The notes beneath the pieces are model-generated. The model saw only the letters and a program-made list of their open reading frames with translations, had not been told where the DNA came from and searched no databases. Position numbers and translations under genes: made by a program. Shown piece by piece: positions 61,754-64,000 of a stretch of DNA of 64,000 nucleotides. Numbering within the stretch: position 1 is the stretch's first letter; every line of letters begins with the position of its first letter. This stretch comes from Pseudomonas bananamidigenes (GTDB lineage: Bacteria; Pseudomonadota; Gammaproteobacteria; Pseudomonadales; Pseudomonadaceae), in the NCBI RefSeq assembly GCF_001679645.1, contig NZ_LRUN01000057.1, forward strand, positions 32,904 through 96,903, written 5' to 3'.

Positions 61754-63828
61754 ATTTGCGTTTTGCAGCTGTGTTGTTATTGCCGTGCGGCCTGGCCCAT
61801 GCCGAGCCGCGTATTACCCAGGGTGACTTCGGTGGCACCGGTCTGTTGCAGACGCCCACCGCACGCATGGCCCCGGCCGGCGAGTTGAGCGTCAACGCCA
61901 ACCGCACCGAGCCTTACAGCCGCTACAGCGTTTCGTTGCAGCCGCTGGACTGGCTCGAAGGTTCGTTTCGCTACACCGCCATCACCAACCGCCCGTACGG
62001 CCCGGAGTCGATGAGCGGCAACCAGAGCTACAAGGACAAGGCGGTCGACGTCAAAGTCCGGCTCTGGGAGGAAACCCATTGGGCCCCCGACGTTTCTTTG
62101 GGCTTCCGGGACGTGGGTGGTACGGGTTTGTTCGCCAGTGAATTCCTGGTGGCCAACAAGCGCTTCGACAACCTGGATTTCAGCGCCGGTATTGCCTGGG
62201 GTTACATCGGCAATCGCGGCGACATCGACAACCCGTTCGGTTATCTCGACGACCGCTTCAAGTCCCGACCGGCCCTTGAGGGCACCGGTGACGTCAACGC
62301 CGGTTCGTACTTTCGCGGCCAGCCCTCGTTCTTCGGCGGCGTGAGTTACCAGACGCCTTGGGATCGCCTGAGCCTGAAGCTCGAATACGAAGGCAACGAC
62401 TACAAGCACGAACCGAAGGACAACGTGATCAAGCAGGACTCACCGATCAACTTCGGCGCAGTGTTCAAGGTGACGGACGCCCTCGACGTCAGCGCGGCAT
62501 GGGAGCGGGGCAACACCGCGATGTTCGGCGTCACGTTCCACACCAACTTCGTCAGCCGCAAGGCACCGGCCAAGACTTTCGATCCGCCACCGGAACCACT
62601 GCCGGCCAAGGCACCGACCACGTCGATAGATCAGGTCGATTGGGCCAACGTTTCGCAGCGCCTGCAACAGAATGCCGGTTACCGGGTCGAGCGCATCGCC
62701 CAGCGTGATTCCGAATTGATCGTGTACGGCGAGCAGCAGCGCTACTTCCATTCCTCCAAGGCGGTGGGCCGTGCGAGCCGGGTGCTGGACAACAGCGTCA
62801 ACGACGATATCGACTGGTTCACCCTGGTGAACAAGCGCTACGACCTGCCGCTGGAAGAAACCAGCGTGCCGCGCCAGACCTTCCGCGAAGTGATCAACAA
62901 CGAGGAGCCGCTGCAGGCGTTGCACCGCACCACCGAGGTCAACCCGGCGATGCCGCACAACGAGAAGACGCTCTACACCCAGCCGTTGCAGCACTTCAGC
63001 TACGGCGCCGGCCTGGGCTTCAAACAGAACGTCGGCGGCCCGGACGGCTTGCTCTATCAATTCAGCGCCGACCTCGACGCCGAATTCCGCTTCAACCGCA
63101 ACACCTGGTGGAGCGGCATGCTCAGCCAGAACCTGGCGAACAACTTCGACAAGTTCAAATACGATGCACCCAGCGGCTTGCCGCGTGTGCGTACGGACTT
63201 GCGCCAGTACCTGACCACCTCCGACACCACCATGCCGTTATTTCAGGTCAGCCACGCCGAACAATTGGACAAGGATCTGTACGGCATGGTCTACGGCGGT
63301 TATCTGGAGTCGATGTTTGCCGGGGTCGGAGGCGAGGTGCTGTTCCGTCCGACCGGCGAGCGCTGGGCGATCGGCGCGGACCTGAACTACGTGCGTCAGC
63401 GCGAATTCGATCAAGGCTTCGGCTTGCGCGACTATTCGGTGCTGACCGGCCATATCACCGGCTACACCGACCTGCCTTACGAAACGCTTGCGGCAGTCAG
63501 CGTCGGGCGTTATCTGGCGGGCGACTTTGGCGGCACGCTGGATATCTCGCGAGAGTTTTCCAACGGCGTGCGTTTCGGGGCCTGGGCGACCATCACCACG
63601 GCGGGCAGTGCGGAATACGGCGAAGGTAGTTTCGACAAGGGCATCTATCTGTCGATTCCGTTCGACGAAATGATGAGCATGTCGACCATGCGCCGGGCCA
63701 ACCTGGTCTGGGCGCCACTGACCCGTGACGGTGGTGCGAGACTCAACCGCAGCTTCCAGTTGCACTCCATGACCGACAGCCGCGAAGACGACATGTTCTA
63801 TCGGAACTTCGGGAAGATTACCGAGTAA
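61750..63828 (+). CDS. yjbH: YjbH/GfcD family outer-membrane protein
   Basis: A 692-residue exported protein, probably a large outer-membrane beta-barrel. It starts at TTG 61750 overlapping the yjbG stop; signal peptide at residues about 2-18. The N-terminal half has GDFGGTGLLQTPTARMAPAGELSV and repeated beta strands ending in aromatic residues (YSRYSVSLQPLDWLEGSFRYT). The C-terminal half has a second strand-rich region (VRFGAWATITT, FDKGIYLSIPFDEM). This two-barrel layout matches YjbH. It may take part in export of the polymer through the outer membrane. A strong terminator follows. Confidence 0.9.
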   Translation: MNLRFAAVLLLPCGLAHAEPRITQGDFGGTGLLQTPTARMAPAGELSVNANRTEPYSRYSVSLQPLDWLEGSFRYTAITNRPYGPESMSGNQSYKDKAVDVKVRLWEETHWAPDVSLGFRDVGGTGLFASEFLVANKRFDNLDFSAGIAWGYIGNRGDIDNPFGYLDDRFKSRPALEGTGDVNAGSYFRGQPSFFGGVSYQTPWDRLSLKLEYEGNDYKHEPKDNVIKQDSPINFGAVFKVTDALDVSAAWERGNTAMFGVTFHTNFVSRKAPAKTFDPPPEPLPAKAPTTSIDQVDWANVSQRLQQNAGYRVERIAQRDSELIVYGEQQRYFHSSKAVGRASRVLDNSVNDDIDWFTLVNKRYDLPLEETSVPRQTFREVINNEEPLQALHRTTEVNPAMPHNEKTLYTQPLQHFSYGAGLGFKQNVGGPDGLLYQFSADLDAEFRFNRNTWWSGMLSQNLANNFDKFKYDAPSGLPRVRTDLRQYLTTSDTTMPLFQVSHAEQLDKDLYGMVYGGYLESMFAGVGGEVLFRPTGERWAIGADLNYVRQREFDQGFGLRDYSVLTGHITGYTDLPYETLAAVSVGRYLAGDFGGTLDISREFSNGVRFGAWATITTAGSAEYGEGSFDKGIYLSIPFDEMMSMSTMRRANLVWAPLTRDGGARLNRSFQLHSMTDSREDDMFYRNFGKITE

Positions 63829-63846
63829 GCCCGGGAGACCGGGAAG

Positions 63847-63883
63847 CCAGAACGGGAGCCCCTCGGCTCCCGTTCTGGTTTGT
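63847..63883 (+). terminator. Intrinsic terminator of the yjb operon
   Basis: CCAGAACGGGAGCC-CCTC-GGCTCCCGTTCTGG is a perfect 14-bp stem with a short T-rich tail, 18 bases after the yjbH stop. Confidence 0.85.
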
Positions 63884-63985
63884 GGTGGATGGCCGTCTTG
63901 ATCCATCCAGCACTACCGACGGAATGGACGTGTTCCGGGTGAGGAGATTGGCAAGTCCGAGCCCGTTGCTGAACGACCCGACGCT

Positions 63986-64000
63986 TTCGCGGGCAAGCCC
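63986..64000. repeat. Partial REP palindrome at the window end
   Basis: TTCGCGGGCAAGCCC is the left part of a GCGGGC-type REP like the one at 18871; the rest is outside the window. Confidence 0.7.

Noticed and set aside
1..64000. CRISPR arrays, tRNA/rRNA genes, insertion sequences, prophage or integrase genes
   Set aside because: None seen; the only repeats are REP palindromes, the 12-nt and 9-nt tandem repeats and the short shared elements.

Overview
This window reads as chromosomal DNA of a fluorescent Pseudomonas, most likely of the P. fluorescens group. Three things point there: the Pseudomonas-type neighbourhood fadBA-topA-sulA-lexA-psrA-nagZ-mfd-gap, the G+C-rich coding bias, and several GCGGGCAAGCCCGC / GCGAGCAAGCTCGC REP palindromes ending in CTCCCACA. 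No rRNA, tRNA, CRISPR array, insertion sequence or prophage was recognised.

Region 1 (1-36300) is core genome. It holds the end of an ABC exporter, lytic transglycosylase slt, the ABC-F ATPase uup, a universal stress protein, the fatty-acid beta-oxidation operon fadBA, topA, the SOS pair lexA-sulA with two tandem LexA boxes, and the TetR regulator psrA with two overlapping PsrA-type operators on its promoter. These are followed by nagZ, a methylthioinosine phosphorylase, an mfd-csiV-SNF2 helicase operon, a long-form GAPDH, an MHS-type MFS transporter, apbE, sthA, a glycerophosphodiesterase with a PilZ protein, and lolC-lolD-lolE.

Region 2 (36300-45200) holds a copper-type two-component system divergent from a cupredoxin, queF, DUF4404, a PhnX-like protein without the catalytic aspartate, mlaA, the rssB-rssC (RpoS control) pair and transaldolase. 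fadB and queF each carry one apparent single-base deletion. Restoring one base in each gives proteins of 715 and 276 residues, and both lesions could be loss of one C from an alanine GCC codon, so assembly error must be excluded before calling them mutations.

Region 3 (45200-63900) is an exopolysaccharide locus. It contains a GH39-like secreted glycosidase, a Wzb-type phosphatase, a Wzc-type tyrosine kinase, one glycosyltransferase, a pyruvyltransferase, Wzx- and Wzy-like membrane proteins, an acyltransferase, an SGNH esterase or transferase, a stand-alone phosphomannomutase C-terminal domain, galU, galE and a yjbE-wza-yjbFGH export module. The gene content fits a pyruvylated and acylated Glc/Gal polymer, perhaps of the galactoglucan (marginalan) type; that is inference. 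A non-coding element, GTTATT-N4-GTC (best copies GTTATTTTTAGTC), occurs five times and only upstream of the three transcription units of this locus. It may be an undescribed operator that coordinates them.

Other items to check are a PsrA-like box in the mlaA promoter, a structured leader before rssB, a leftward intrinsic terminator with no visible leftward gene (possible sRNA) between 6861 and 7030, a 37-codon ORF coupled to nagZ, and terminators inside the lolD-lolE and yjbE-wza intervals.
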